Below are positions 48,119 through 58,796 of a stretch of 64,000 nucleotides of DNA, piece by piece. Source of the DNA: Artocarpus heterophyllus (lineage: Eukaryota > Streptophyta > Magnoliopsida > Rosales > Moraceae). Below the pieces are notes generated by a model. That model worked only from the letters and a program-made list of their open reading frames with translations. It was not told the DNA's origin and ran no database searches. Every line of letters starts with the position of its first letter. Positions within the stretch are counted from its first letter, which is position 1. The stretch covers positions 145,713 through 209,712 of the forward strand of contig JAJQZP010000423.1 in assembly GCA_025403435.1 (NCBI GenBank), in the 5' to 3' direction. The position numbers were made by a program, and so were the translations under genes.

Positions 48119-49457
48119 TTCCATAACCACAGTTTTTTAGAGCAGAGGCTCAGTCTATAATAGAGATTTTTTGTAGTTTTTTTTTCCTTGTCTTTCTTTT
48201 TTATCTTCTGGAGTGGAAAAATTGCTCCCAAAATGAGAAATTTACAAGCATGTGATAGCAATTAGTATTATCAAAATTTTTTTATTGAAAGCCAATTACC
48301 CCTTTTTGTGTTTAATCTTTATTTTTCTAAATACTAATTGTATGAGTCTGAGTGTGATAGAGGATAGAAGGGTATCAAATTCCTATTGCTTTGAATTATT
48401 TAAAATTTTACATGGACAATTTTCCGGACAAAATTCAAGTACTTGGTTGATAAAAATCACTTTTATTCGACGAAATTCTATGCTTGGAAAAAGATTGATA
48501 CGGAAAACTCGGGGTTTTCTTTTCCTTTCTCTTTCATATTGTTGTAATTAGTAATAATATTTAGTAAATAATAGTAAGTTCAATATCCTTCAAACACCAT
48601 AAAAATTTTAGTTGATACTGATCAAAAGCTCAAAAGTCTGTGAATACAATTTAAAGGTTCTGTGAAATGAGAAAGCTCCACTATGCATTACAGTTATCAA
48701 TATCTTCCGTTAGCACTATCATGAAAAGGGAAGTTTAGGAAGTCAATTGCAGTCAGATTATTGAACCTAATAAATTTCAAATAATATGTTCAAGTTGAAG
48801 AAAAAAGAGAGCTCTGAATATGAAATATTGCATTGATAACAATTTCATATTTTTTCTCAGGGAAAAAAAATATGCATGAAGTTACATAAAACAATCGTAA
48901 AACATTAAAAAATTTCTAAGTTAAGGAATTTGTTCAAGAATCATTATGTTCACAAGCAAAAGTATCTGAAAATGCTTCCAAAAAAAACTGGGAGTGAGAG
49001 AGAGTGAAAGAAATGGTCAAATCGCTGGCCAAACATTGTGACGAGGACCTTCACGTTAGTGTAATACGTCGCTTTCCTCACTATAGATCAATTATAATTT
49101 GCTATCTAAAAAGAAAACAAAAGGAAAGAAGAGGCTCCAAACAAATAATTCAGTGACGAAAAATTAAAATTATATCCATTTAGACCATGCTTAAGGACAT
49201 TTTCTTTTTGAGGCCCAAGGAAAAATAATTACAAGGTGTTGGCATTGTTTGCGTTACAAAGTTTTAACTATGATATTTGTTTGTGATTGTAATCAAAGTG
49301 TGTCCATCCCTATAAATACGCATTGAGATGAAGACTTCTTCTCTGAAACAATGGATTCCCGTTGGTTTCTTTGATCTCTGGAGAGAGCTCATCGACGTAA
49401 AAAGTACTATGTTGGCTCTGAATTCAATCTAAAGGCTCTGCGTCTTCGACTCTGATC
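48119..49457. other. Intergenic, no gene recognised
   Basis: AT-rich. Contains a plus-strand TATA-like TATAAATACG at 49311-49320, followed at 49351 by ATGGATTCCCGTTGG with a stop after seven codons, so nothing is expressed as a protein from it as far as can be seen. The ORFs at 48079 and 48252 have no family motifs. Confidence 0.5.
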
Positions 49458-49763
49458 TTACTTGGTTGCACGAGAAATGAGATCGGAGAAGAAATCTTCA
49501 TTGCAGGAGATTGTAATTCCTCCCATTGGGTGTTCGTATCCAAATTCGTCCTCAGCTTCATGTAACAGTTATTGAAAACAAGGCTCGTTCAAGAGATATA
49601 TGGGAACTACAAACCTCTTTTTTCGGCTCTCTCCCACATAAACCGCAAAATGTCCCAAAGGGACATTTAAGCCTTTTGAAGCTGCTTGGTTCAGGTTATC
49701 AGAAAGTGAACGAAGGAGCTTTTTCTTGGCACTAACAATTCCCGAAAAACGGATCAACCCCAT
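49458..49763 (-). pseudogene. SAUR copy with a single nonsense codon
   Basis: The frame is collinear with a normal 101-residue [54 protein letters not shown], then TAA at 49569-49571 (codon 65, where Lys is usual), then [32 protein letters not shown] and a natural stop. Only one lesion is visible. The product would stop at 64 residues, before the conserved EFGxxHPMGGxTxxC block. A TA-rich TATA-like sequence lies about 115-130 bp upstream (49877-49892). It may be a recent or even polymorphic pseudogene, or a base-call error. Confidence 0.9.
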
Positions 49764-50622
49764 TTTTTTTTCTTTGTATCTCACGAAAGGAAGTGCAAGA
49801 AAAATAGATCTTTGAACTTGGACAACAGAGATAGAAGATTTGTTTTTCTGTTGGTCCAGAGCCTAATCATCTTTGTAATATATATATATAAGATTACCAG
49901 GTGTGTGAATATAGTCTATATTAAATTATAAAGAGAACATGGGAGACATGATCTCGTGGCAAAGACACGGAGTTTGTCCTGATACTCATCAGAGAATATC
50001 AATTCTGAGACATTACAAAGCTGTATTGTATAAAAGTCACATTTTTGTTGTAGTTTCTTCTTCAATATTTACATAAGTGGATTTCTCAAAAAAAAAAAAA
50101 AAAGACATTAGAATATATGGACCAACAGAGAGAACCCAGAAAAAATTAAAATTGTTTAGGTGTAATAATCTTGTTTAAAAGATATGACTGCCGTTAGATT
50201 AAGGACATATGCATTTGACTTTATCTTTCTTCTTCTGCCAGATTCAAAGGAACAGTTGGTCCATATATGCAAATGTGGTGTGGATCAGGATTTTTATTCC
50301 TCTAAATATTACTTGAAAATGAAAGTCATATCTTTTAGATACTAAAATTTTTGTCCATATGGAGCAGAATCATGGATTGCATATTTGATTCCTTGAAGAA
50401 AGAACATACAGAATGGAGCCAAAATTGAGCTCTTTATTTTATGATGTTACCATGTGCTTTATTCCTGCAGAAGTTTGTTTATCTAGTTAGTTCTGTTTCG
50501 TTTCATCAACTTCTTTTGTAGGCTGGCGCAATCCCTGGCTGCTTAGACACTTATAGTTTGATTATAGAAAACATATATATTTGCATAATCCATCAACAAA
50601 AAAAAAAAAAAAAAAAAATTCA

Positions 50623-51032
50623 GAGTTTATAAATTTTCGTAAGTCCCTTAACATTGAGTTTTGTCACAATTTAGCCCCTTAACTTTTAATTTTGCAGATT
50701 ACTCCTTGAGTTTTTATTTTTTTGCTTGCTTTTATCCCCCACACTAAAATTGACAAAGAATTTCATAAATTTCTAACAACGGGAATCATGTATCCATCAC
50801 TTAAATGACTTGAAATTTTATTAACAATTATAATTTTTATATTTAATGTAATTATTTATGCAAAATTATCATTTGTTTTGGAAGGCAAGTCTTTTGTCGA
50901 TTTAGAGTCAGGGCTAAAATTATCCCGAGAAAAAAAAAAAAGAAGTTCAAGAACTCTTTTATCAAAATTAAAGTTCAACGACCAAGTTATCACAATGCTC
51001 AAATTTTAGAGACGAATAAAGCAATTAACCTC
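50623..51032. mobile_element. MITE-like element with long imperfect inverted ends
   Basis: The left arm (GAGTTTATAAATTTTCGTAAG.., 50623-50715) aligns with the reverse complement of the right arm (GAGGTTAATTGC-TTTATTCGT.., about 50944-51032). Both contain TTTTGTCACAATTTAG / CATTGTGATAACTTGG-like and TTAACTTTTAATTTTG / TTGAACTTTAATTTTG segments. Similarity is about two thirds over 75 bp. No coding capacity. Confidence 0.5.
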
Positions 51033-51286
51033 AATCTACACACATGTAATTATAAGTGTGCCATAAGTACTAATACACAGAAACACACAAATACATGAAT
51101 ATGTAATTGTTAAGTGCTCCATATGTTAAAGCATGTCATTTGTTTAAATTTGCCAGTCTTTTGAAAGAAGAGGGTGAGTGGAATTTGAAAAAGAAACAAA
51201 TTATATTGGGACGATATGAGTTGACATTGATGATTTACCTAAATTTTCATCAAATCTTGTTGCTCCATCAACATTCCGCATAGATC

Positions 51287-51411
51287 TCTAAGGGTTCGTT
51301 TGGTTCGAGTATTTCAATAGAGTATTTAAATGAAGATTTAAATTTTTGTGAGAGAAAATACTGTAGCAAAATGATTCAAACCGTGATTTGAGTATCCGGG
51401 CCCTAAAACTA
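51287..51411. mobile_element. Possible short MITE
   Basis: Begins TAAGGGTTCGTTTGG and ends CCGGGCCCTAAA, so short ends TAAGGGTTCG / TTAGGGCCCG are inverted relative to each other. This style of end is common in small plant DNA transposons. No target duplication was evident. Confidence 0.3.
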
Positions 51412-51469
51412 CAAAATTAATAGGGCTTCTTCCCTTTAAGTTTTGATAGGGATGGTAAAAAAAAAAAAA

Positions 51470-51513
51470 GAAGAAGAAGAAGAAGTAGAAGAAGAAGAAG
51501 AAGAAGAAGAAGG
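51470..51513. repeat. GAA trinucleotide microsatellite
   Basis: About 14 GAA/AGA units with one TAG interruption, preceded by a poly-A run. Confidence 0.9.
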
Positions 51514-51900
51514 GGTTTCAAAGTAATGGCCATTTTTAAGCCTCTTTTATAGTAAATGATCCAAATTTTGTAAAATAAAGGAAATGACAATTTTTTAAAA
51601 AGGTTAATAAACGATTTATTGATTTGTAGTTTATCACTCATTAACTAGTATTAGTTCGTGATAATCAATCTTACTAAATAATTTGTTGATTTATTAGTAA
51701 TAAATTATTGGCAGATCAATGATAAACCAGTGAATTAGGGATAAATCACCACAACGAAAAAAAAATGTGCCTTCCTTATAAAACTTCGACCATTTGCCTA
51801 AAAATAGCTTCGTTATATATTAAGGAGACTTGATCTTTCCAATAAAGAATATAGAAAAGTAGAAGATTTTCTTCTGAAAATGTACTTGTTTGTTACAAAT

Positions 51901-52464
51901 TGTTACTTGCCATGGCGCTATATGTTAAGAAGTGTGGAGCTAAATTCAACACCTTTCAGAATATTGCCCCACGCAGAGCATTTCGAGGATCGACCTTGAA
52001 CCTAGATGTGCACCCCACAAAGAAATATTCATGCAGTCGTGTGGTAAGACAAAAGCTATGTGCGGCCGCACCCTTGAAGTTTCGTGGCCATTCACGAAGT
52101 AAAGCAAATCATAATGCGAGGAGAAATCTCATGCGGCCACACAAGAAGAACGAGCAGCTGCTCATGTCAACATGCTGGAGTTCGTATTTTGTGATGTTTT
52201 GGGGATTGTTACCTATTCTTTTGCAAACCTATAGATAGATAGGTTGTGTTCTTTTATTTGTAGAGTGAAAACTTAGAAAATTTGGTTGAGAGAGAGGCTA
52301 GAGAAATTCTAGAGAAAGTGTGTGTAATTTTCTCTTGTAAACTTCTTCATCGTAATAGTGAATTATTTTGCAAGATAAACCACTATAAATTTCATATGTT
52401 CTTATTTATTTTTCGATCGCATTATTTTTGTACTCGGTAGAATTAGGGGTTCTAATTTGTAACA
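51901..52464 (+). repeat. Probable 5' LTR of a third copia element
   Basis: Right end TTTGTAACA at 52464, followed two bases later by a primer-site-like sequence and then copia gag. TGTTACTTGCC at 51901 gives a matching left end. The last 200 bp (AGAGAGGCTAGAGAAATT, CTTGTAAACTTCTTC) look like a transcribed leader. The left end is a guess; no second LTR was found. Confidence 0.5.
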
Positions 52465-52466
52465 AC

Positions 52467-52478
52467 TAGTGCCAGAGC
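52467..52478 (+). other. Degenerate primer binding site (iMet type)
   Basis: TAGTGCCAGAGC, three changes from TGGTATCAGAGC, directly after the LTR. Confidence 0.55.
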
Positions 52479-52499
52479 CGTTGATTCTGAGAGAGAGCG

Positions 52500-52885
52500 A
52501 TGGTTGGCGACGAAGGAACCGCACTCAGAATACAAAATTTGATGGACTGGACTTTGTGTTCTAGAAGATGCAAATGGAAGATTATCTGTATAGCAAAAAG
52601 CTGCACTTGCCCCTTCTAAACAAGAAACTAGAAGGTATGAAGGATGAAGAATGAAGTCTTCTTGATAGACAGGCCCTGTGAGTGATCTAGTTAACGTTGT
52701 CAAAAAACGTGGGTCACACGATGACGAAGGAGACGACTGTCACAAAGATGATGAGGCTACTGTCAAACATACATGAGAAGCCTTTTGCAAATAATAAGGT
52801 ACATCTCATGGATAGGTTGTTTAATTTGAAGATGGTAGAAACTATTGTGAATTTTCTAACACAAGTGCTTGTGTTGTTAACGAGT
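52500..52885 (+). pseudogene. Copia gag fragment with four stops
   Basis: In one frame, KFDGLDFVF-stop-KMQMEDYLY, LHLPLLNKKLEGMKDEE-stop-SLLDRQAL-stop-VI-stop-LTLSKNV, and EKPFANNKVHLMDRLFNLKM are readable. This is the copia Gag pattern FWKMQxEDYLY ... WxLLDRQALGVIRLTLS ... NKVHLMxxLFNLKM. At least two stops fall where Trp is conserved (TGG to TAG or TGA). The upstream ATG at 52500 is in another frame. The element is cut off at about 52.89 kb by unrelated LTR-like sequence, so no pol is present. Confidence 0.85.
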
Positions 52886-54070
52886 AATAAAGTGAGAGTA
52901 GAGATCGTTCCCTCGAGTACTAATTGTCAATAAGCACTGAAGCAATCTAACTCTAATTCTATTTGAACAACTGAAATATGGAAAATAATAGAATAAATAA
53001 ATGGTAAAAAGAAGACAAGCTAAATTAATGAAAATGAAAAATTGCAAATTTAACAGATGAAGTTTCAAGATATTAAGACATCTAGGGTTCACAACTCATT
53101 GGATTAATCCTATCCAATTTATCTAATTTATTCAATTGATATTTATTCATATGCCAATAACGAATTTCTCTTAGGCAATCATTAATCTTTCTCAAGCATT
53201 AACAATTTATCTCAATTAGTAAATTTCCTACATCTCTATAGAAGCTATAAACTTATCAAGATTCATTAAGAACAAGAAATTTACCACGTTACACAAGTCT
53301 CCTAGATATCTCTATCCTATAAAGATCACATAGCATTCAATCATAGTCCAATTTAATTATTTCTTTTCAACCACAAACTAAATCACAAATCATGCAAAAG
53401 GTATGCAAACTTCTATAGGCATTTAGATCAAATTAAATACATAGCATAGATAATGAATAAACATTGAATTGAATTAAATTAAATAGAAATGAACATTCAT
53501 AATCCAACTACATCGTAGTCCAAAAATAGAAAAATTAGTTCATAATGAGACTAAAAACAATCCTAAATAATGTCTTAAATATGAGTAGTAAAAGAAAAGA
53601 ACAGTGTTTAGATGCGAAGATGGATTTCGTCTTCGGATTGCACCATTCTTCTCTCCAAAGAAGTGAGGTCTCTCCTTTTTTGTAGTCTTTCTCTGTTAAA
53701 ATTCGTCCTTCAGTCTCTCATAATGTTTTATTTATAGGCTAGAGTTTGAAAGGGAAATTATGGAACGAAATTAGACTCAGAATTGAATTAAGATCACAAT
53801 GATGCCTAGGCTCAATATTTCTGGCGCCTAGGTGCCATGATTGTAGCGCCTGGTCCTTAGCCTTGTTTCTCAAATGGCACCTAGGCACCCAAGTTGTGGT
53901 TCCTAGGCGCTATGCTCTCAGGTTTTTCTATGAGATTTCTTTTGCAGGAGCTCCTAGGCACCCATAAGCTGGCGTATAGACTTCATTTCATCCCCGAGTT
54001 CAATTTTGCTTATTTTTTAGTCTGTTTTGTCCTGCACTTTGCCAATATTTATCTTTTTCCTCAAAATCTA
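52886..54070 (-). mobile_element. Gypsy-like LTR or leader relic, minus strand
   Basis: On the minus strand there is a TATA-like CCTATAAATAAAAC (about 53.73 kb) upstream of a long AT-rich leader ending GTACTCGAGGGAACGATCTC (about 52.9 kb), a layout typical of gypsy LTR-leader regions. A cluster of CCTAGG-centred palindromes is at 53815-53958. No coding sequence remains. Confidence 0.4.
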
Positions 54071-54079
54071 TAAAAGTTC

Positions 54080-54612
54080 AAAAGTATGCATGCATGCTTT
54101 ATGATTGGCCTAGGCAGACGACTCATGGCATACATAATTATGCACTTAATATACGTTTTTATGATATGACGAATATGATAGAAATTTTATGAGCCCATAC
54201 ATGATACCACTATGTTAAACAGTATAATTCCTACTTAGTAGGTATTAGCTCATATAATTATTGTGATGCAAATGAGAGGATGCTTAGTAATGTTAGTTAG
54301 GAGATCGACTGAAATGCTTTTTGTTCTCTTGACTTTGCGTATATAGATACTGCTGACCTTGTATAGGCACACTTTTGTTAAAAAAATGATATTTTAAACC
54401 TTACAATTACTATGGGATTGTTCTAAGTACAGTTTGGGCAACATTTCATTTTGAGATTTAAATTATTATAAATACTAAAATTGTTTGTAAATTACATGCT
54501 TTTTTAAATGTTTAAATTTGCCTGCTATTTTATTCAATGGTTTGAAGGTGAATATAATGCCACCTAACTTAATTATACATTAATAGTGTGCTTAAGTTAT
54601 GCGGGTGTTACA
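54080..54612 (+). mobile_element. 3' half of a gypsy-type LTR
   Basis: AT-rich sequence with ATTAGCTCATATAATTATTGTGATGCAAATGAG, the style of the middle of these LTRs, ending in GCGGGTGTTACA, an LTR-like 3' end. No partner was found. Confidence 0.4.
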
Positions 54613-55214
54613 CTTTTACTAATTTTCATTAAAAATTTCCTTGTCACAATATGTGGCCAGCAATTCGACCGCTTTTCTTCTTTTTTTTTCTTTTTATTTA
54701 TTTTTTTCTTGGACACTTCAATATGCATGTGTTTGTGAAGAAAATGATTTCTTGAACAAAATTCTTTCAACTTGGAAATTTTTTAATTATTGTTTTTTTA
54801 ATTTTTTTTATATAACTTCAAATTTATCTTCTTTTTTTTAAACTGAAATTGACTTCCTAAACTTCCTGTTTAGTCCCGCTGCTGATTATTACCTTTTCTC
54901 GTTTAATCTCTATTGATAGTCTTTCCACCTAGATTTTTAGCAGATTTTTATCCCTAAATTTAGCATAGCACCTATTATCTCTCTCGTGCTAGTTAAAAGG
55001 TTAAAAAAAAAAAAAAAGGGAAGTCGCTTTCAGTAAGAAATTCAATGTATTAATTGCAATCACATACTTGTACATTTCTCATACCGGGAGCTCTCTCTCC
55101 ACTCCACAAGGTAATTAAAAAATGACAAGGAAAAAAATAACGAAAACTCTCTGTAATATACTTGGTCTCTGCTTTGCAAAATTGTGGTTATGAAAATGCC
55201 TAGTTGATCATATT

Positions 55215-55520
55215 TCAAGATGCACTTAGATTAGAGACGAGATCAATGAAGGCATCATCTGCGCACGGAATTCTGAGACCGCCCATTGGATGATCAAATC
55301 CAAATTCCTCTTCAGCCTGACTTAGCAGCTTTTGGATTGAATGATGATTAAGAAATGAAACAGGAATCACAAACCGCTTCTTCTCATTCCCATCTCCAAC
55401 ATAAACTGCAAAATGGCCTTTCGGAACATCTACTGGCATTGAAGCTGCTTTGTTCGTGTTGGATAATTATCTTTGAAGCAACTTCTTGGCCGGAGCTACT
55501 CTAGGAAAACGGAAGCCCAT
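55215..55520 (-). pseudogene. SAUR copy with one early nonsense codon
   Basis: Collinear with a 101-residue SAUR. MGFRFPRVAPAKKLLQR, then TAA at 55467-55469 (codon 18; TCA is the likely ancestral Ser codon), then LSNTNKAAS, then an in-frame ATG starting [15 protein letters not shown] at 55439, [46 protein letters not shown] and a normal stop. The whole SAUR core lies after the internal ATG, so a 74-residue protein lacking the basic N-terminus could be made if ribosomes restart there. The upstream region is related to that of the SAUR pseudogene at 47796. Called a pseudogene because the normal frame is interrupted. Confidence 0.8.
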
Positions 55521-57080
55521 TTGTAATATGTTTTTTTTTTTTTTAGCAGACGAGCAAGAAGAAGTGAGAGCAAGAGAAGATCTCCAAGGACTTGAAAAGC
55601 AAGGAAAAACTTCGGAAAATGTGATGACTAGACTGCCTAGCGAACCCAGCTGAATAATTATTTAAAGCTGGAAGGTTGGGTACGATCTCTGTTGTTTCTT
55701 CAAATAAGTGGTAAAGCAGGGCTATATTTTTTGTGGGTCAAGTGAGGGATATGGACTCATAGGGTGTCACATGGTCTTGCCTTTGAACTCTGCATTAAGC
55801 TTTACAATTCAGATTGAAATAGAAACCGGACTTGACCCACTTCCTATGCGTAAAGTCGTTGATACCAAATTTTGATGGGGTGCTACAACTAACCCTACAT
55901 TCTGTAGAACTCTTGTTGTGTGTTACGGAATGAATGGGGCAATCAAATTTTGATGGGGTCTAGTATTCATTGGAGATCAGATGGTATTGTCTTCCAACAA
56001 ACCGTGAAGAGAATGCAAGGGTAGTATTAGACATGTACAGCTGATCATATTCCATTTTGACTAACTTGCTAGTTTTGAGGCATCTTACACTTCTTTGTCT
56101 TTGTCGGACCAGACCCTCTGATGTTAAAGGGAATTCATAATTGCTTGAGATGATACCATTTTGCCAAATTAAAACTTCCTCAAATGATGAAAAAATTACA
56201 AGAACAAAATGGCCCCGTGGATGTCTAGACGATGCATCCAGTTAGGAACCAAAAATTATGATGAGTACAAAATAAGATGGAAACTGAACGTTTCATTTGT
56301 TGGGGGTGTGCTTAGTGCCCCATTCCCAAAGAGTTGTCCCCTGCTGTCCAACCACCATACTTGGATAAAAGCCATTTTTGAAGTTTGCACAACTCCCGGT
56401 TGATCACTGCCTTTTCCAAAGGTTATCCCCAGAGTCTCCTTTGGCTACTGCCCAAGATGTCGCCTTCTCGAGAAGAACACATGCTCGAGACTGATGGATA
56501 TAACCTAAAACTAGGCAACAACTCATTTCTAAGGCCGCCATGAGGCCTTATTATAGTCTTCAAATAAAAGGTTGCTCACATTCTGGGATTGTGACACTTG
56601 TCACCTAATCCCTAACACCACTACATGGAGCATCCAGGTCAAGGGTTAAACCCATTTTACACCTGATCTAAGTGGTGGCCTATTAATAAGAAACATTTAC
56701 TTCACCACCAAGACAAGCAGACTTTCTCACACCTAGCCCTACTCTCATTCTCTGCCAAATAGATGCTTACCTTGAGCATTGGAAAGCCCTTAGTAAGCAC
56801 CATACCGCTGTCCCCATAACCTCCGAAGTATCCAATCTTCTTGTTGCAGGTACCCCCAGGGAGTCAAGACGAACAAGACAAGTAGTCCAAACACCGTGCC
56901 TCGCCGCACATGGCGATGATTAGCAACTAGGCATCAACATCACTTTTATGATCTGGAAACTGAGAACAAAATAAAATGGAAACTGAATGTTTCACTCTTA
57001 GGATGTGGAGATTTATTTCCATTTCCCCTAGATATGGAAATAAGTAAATATCTGACAAACAGAAGTTCCAAATAATTAAA
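55521..57080. other. SAUR upstream sequence and an unassigned GC-richer block
   Basis: 55.6-56.0 kb is the upstream region of the SAUR copy and includes a repeated 16-mer CAAATTTTGATGGGGT (55866 and 55944) and the shared CAGATGGTATTGTCTTCC block (55978-55995). From 56.2 to 56.93 kb the sequence is markedly richer in C and G. It has no long ORF and no motif I recognise; it may be another LTR piece. Confidence 0.4.
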
Positions 57081-57243
57081 TCATTGTCTTGAAGAAAACA
57101 TTGGAACAAGTATTCCTTTAATTATATCATTTTTAGGATATATTTGATCTCCAGATGTTCCCCAAGGAAAAATATTTACTTTGTATTTTCTATCATCTAA
57201 TGGAATTTCCTGCCTCTTGCAAAATTGTAACACTACCTTTTTT

Positions 57244-57501
57244 AGTTGTTGCCAAGAATCAAACCGAGAAATGAGATCAAATCCAAATTGTTCTTCAGAA
57301 TGACTTAGAAACTCTTGGAACAAAAGCTGGTATTGAAATGATACTGGGATGATAAACCTCTTCATTGTGGTCTCATCACAAACATAGAATGCCAAATACC
57401 CTTTTGGGCCATGCTCACGATGAAGCCGTTTGGATAGCATTTGGAGATGATCTCCTAATCTGTTACTTAGCAGTAACAACATCAAGCAATCAAAAACCCA
57501 T
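57244..57501 (-). pseudogene. SAUR relic with frameshift and core deletion
   Basis: From 57501 the minus strand starts MGF followed by a stop. A shifted frame then gives GPKGYLAFYVCDE, TMKRFIIPVSFQ, LFQEFLSHSEEQFGFD and directly LISRFDS. The 17 codons that normally lie between FGFD and LIS (the [10 protein letters not shown] segment) are missing. A 168-codon ORF spanning 57081-57587 is a chance read-through of this relic. A TATA-like CTATATATAC lies about 95 bp upstream (57591-57604). Clearly SAUR-derived and non-functional. Confidence 0.85.
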
Positions 57502-58355
57502 TGTGTTCTACATATGTTAAAGGACTTGGATGGAATGCTTTGCAGCTTGCAAATGTTGAGGACTTGGATCGCTATTGAGCCCGACATTATGTGTATATAT
57601 AGTGGATCTTTGATAGGCTATGCATGACAGGCATATGACCAAATGTAAGACGAATAAGCTTTTCATTTGGTTGCTTTACTTTAGAACGCAAATCTTTTTT
57701 AGTGATCACACGGCATTGTCTGCCTTTCAATCCTTACACATTCAAAGTTTGACAGTCAAAACAAATATGTCCTACATGGCAAGCCAAAACGACAACCAAC
57801 TTGCAACAAGAAAAAAATAAAAAATTTGTTTGTTCATTTTAACTTGATATTGTGTTTGAAGATCTATCATGTTGCGCTTCACTTTTCTACTGAGACCATT
57901 GAGTGTATGGGTCCAGTTAGAGACACAAGCACCTGAAAGTCTAAAACATCACATGGTTTTGTTCTCGAGCTCGTTCAAAATGGCTGAATGCAATAAAGAA
58001 AAGAGCTTTTGAAGAGATAAGGTTGTACTTAAATTAAGGACATACACTCCTTTTTTTTTTGGTTAAATATTCAACAAACAAATTGGATACAATGACAAAA
58101 AGTAAGCCTTCTATTAGAAAGAGGAGGTGTGCATGAGACATGCAAGTCTCTTTTGCTGAGAAAACCAACAGACCAGACGGTCCGTATATGCTATTAGTTG
58201 AAATAGATAGTCAAATATGTGATTGTTGATAATGTACATTTCAAGACAACCCCATGCGATCCTTCTTTAGTCTTCATCTCTCTCTTGACCCACCGGAAGT
58301 CTTGCTCTACCATTCATTCAAAGCAACAGGAGAATTCCTTCTTTAACTCTTTGCT

Positions 58356-58362
58356 TATAAAT
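58356..58362 (+). promoter_or_regulatory. TATA box of SAUR at 58479
   Basis: TATAAAT in context GCTTATAAATTAC, 117 bp before the ATG. Confidence 0.65.
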
Positions 58363-58478
58363 TACAATGCAGTTGGAGGTTAAATTATCAGCAAAGCAAT
58401 TCATAAAACAGGCAACGCTTTTCTTGTCTTCCACATCCACTTGAAACTTTATATTCTCCTCTCTTGAAATACACAAAA

Positions 58479-58781
58479 ATGGTTTTCCGTTTGCCTGGAG
58501 TAGTTCCAGCAAAGAAACTTCTTCGACGGTCACTCTCCAGCTCAAACAAAGCAGGTTCAATGGCAGTAGATGTCCCAAAAGGCCATTTTGCAGTTTATGT
58601 TGGAGAAAATGAGAAGAAGCGGTTTGTGATTCCTGTGTCATGCCTCAACCAACCTTCATTTAGAGTCCTGCTAATTCAGACAGAAGAAGAATATGGATTT
58701 TATCATCCAATGGGCGGTCTAACAATTCCCTGTTCAAAAGATGCATTTATTGATCTCATCTCAAGCTTGAATGCTTCTTGA
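58479..58781 (+). CDS. SAUR: SAUR family protein, intact (100 aa)
   Basis: Best-preserved SAUR in the right half of the cluster. MVFRLPGVVPAKKLLRRSLS (1-20) is the basic N-terminus. [11 protein letters not shown] (32-42), [12 protein letters not shown] (47-58) and [17 protein letters not shown] (69-85) make the core, and KDAFIDLISSLNAS is the amphipathic C-terminus. The length is standard and there are no introns or stops. The ATG at 58479 was chosen over the in-frame TTG at 58464 because MxFRLP is the family start. TATA spacing is normal. Two substitutions in usually conserved places (QTEEE for QAEEE, FYHP for FDHP) suggest relaxed or shifted constraint. The function is inferred from the family: auxin-responsive growth through PP2C.D inhibition. 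Confidence 0.95.
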   Translation: MVFRLPGVVPAKKLLRRSLSSSNKAGSMAVDVPKGHFAVYVGENEKKRFVIPVSCLNQPSFRVLLIQTEEEYGFYHPMGGLTIPCSKDAFIDLISSLNAS

Positions 58782-58796
58782 GGCTGACTAAGATTA

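Noticed and set aside
57081..57587. 168-codon minus ORF as a novel protein
   Set aside because: Its middle is a SAUR relic in a shifted frame; the ends are chance read-through of AT-rich sequence.
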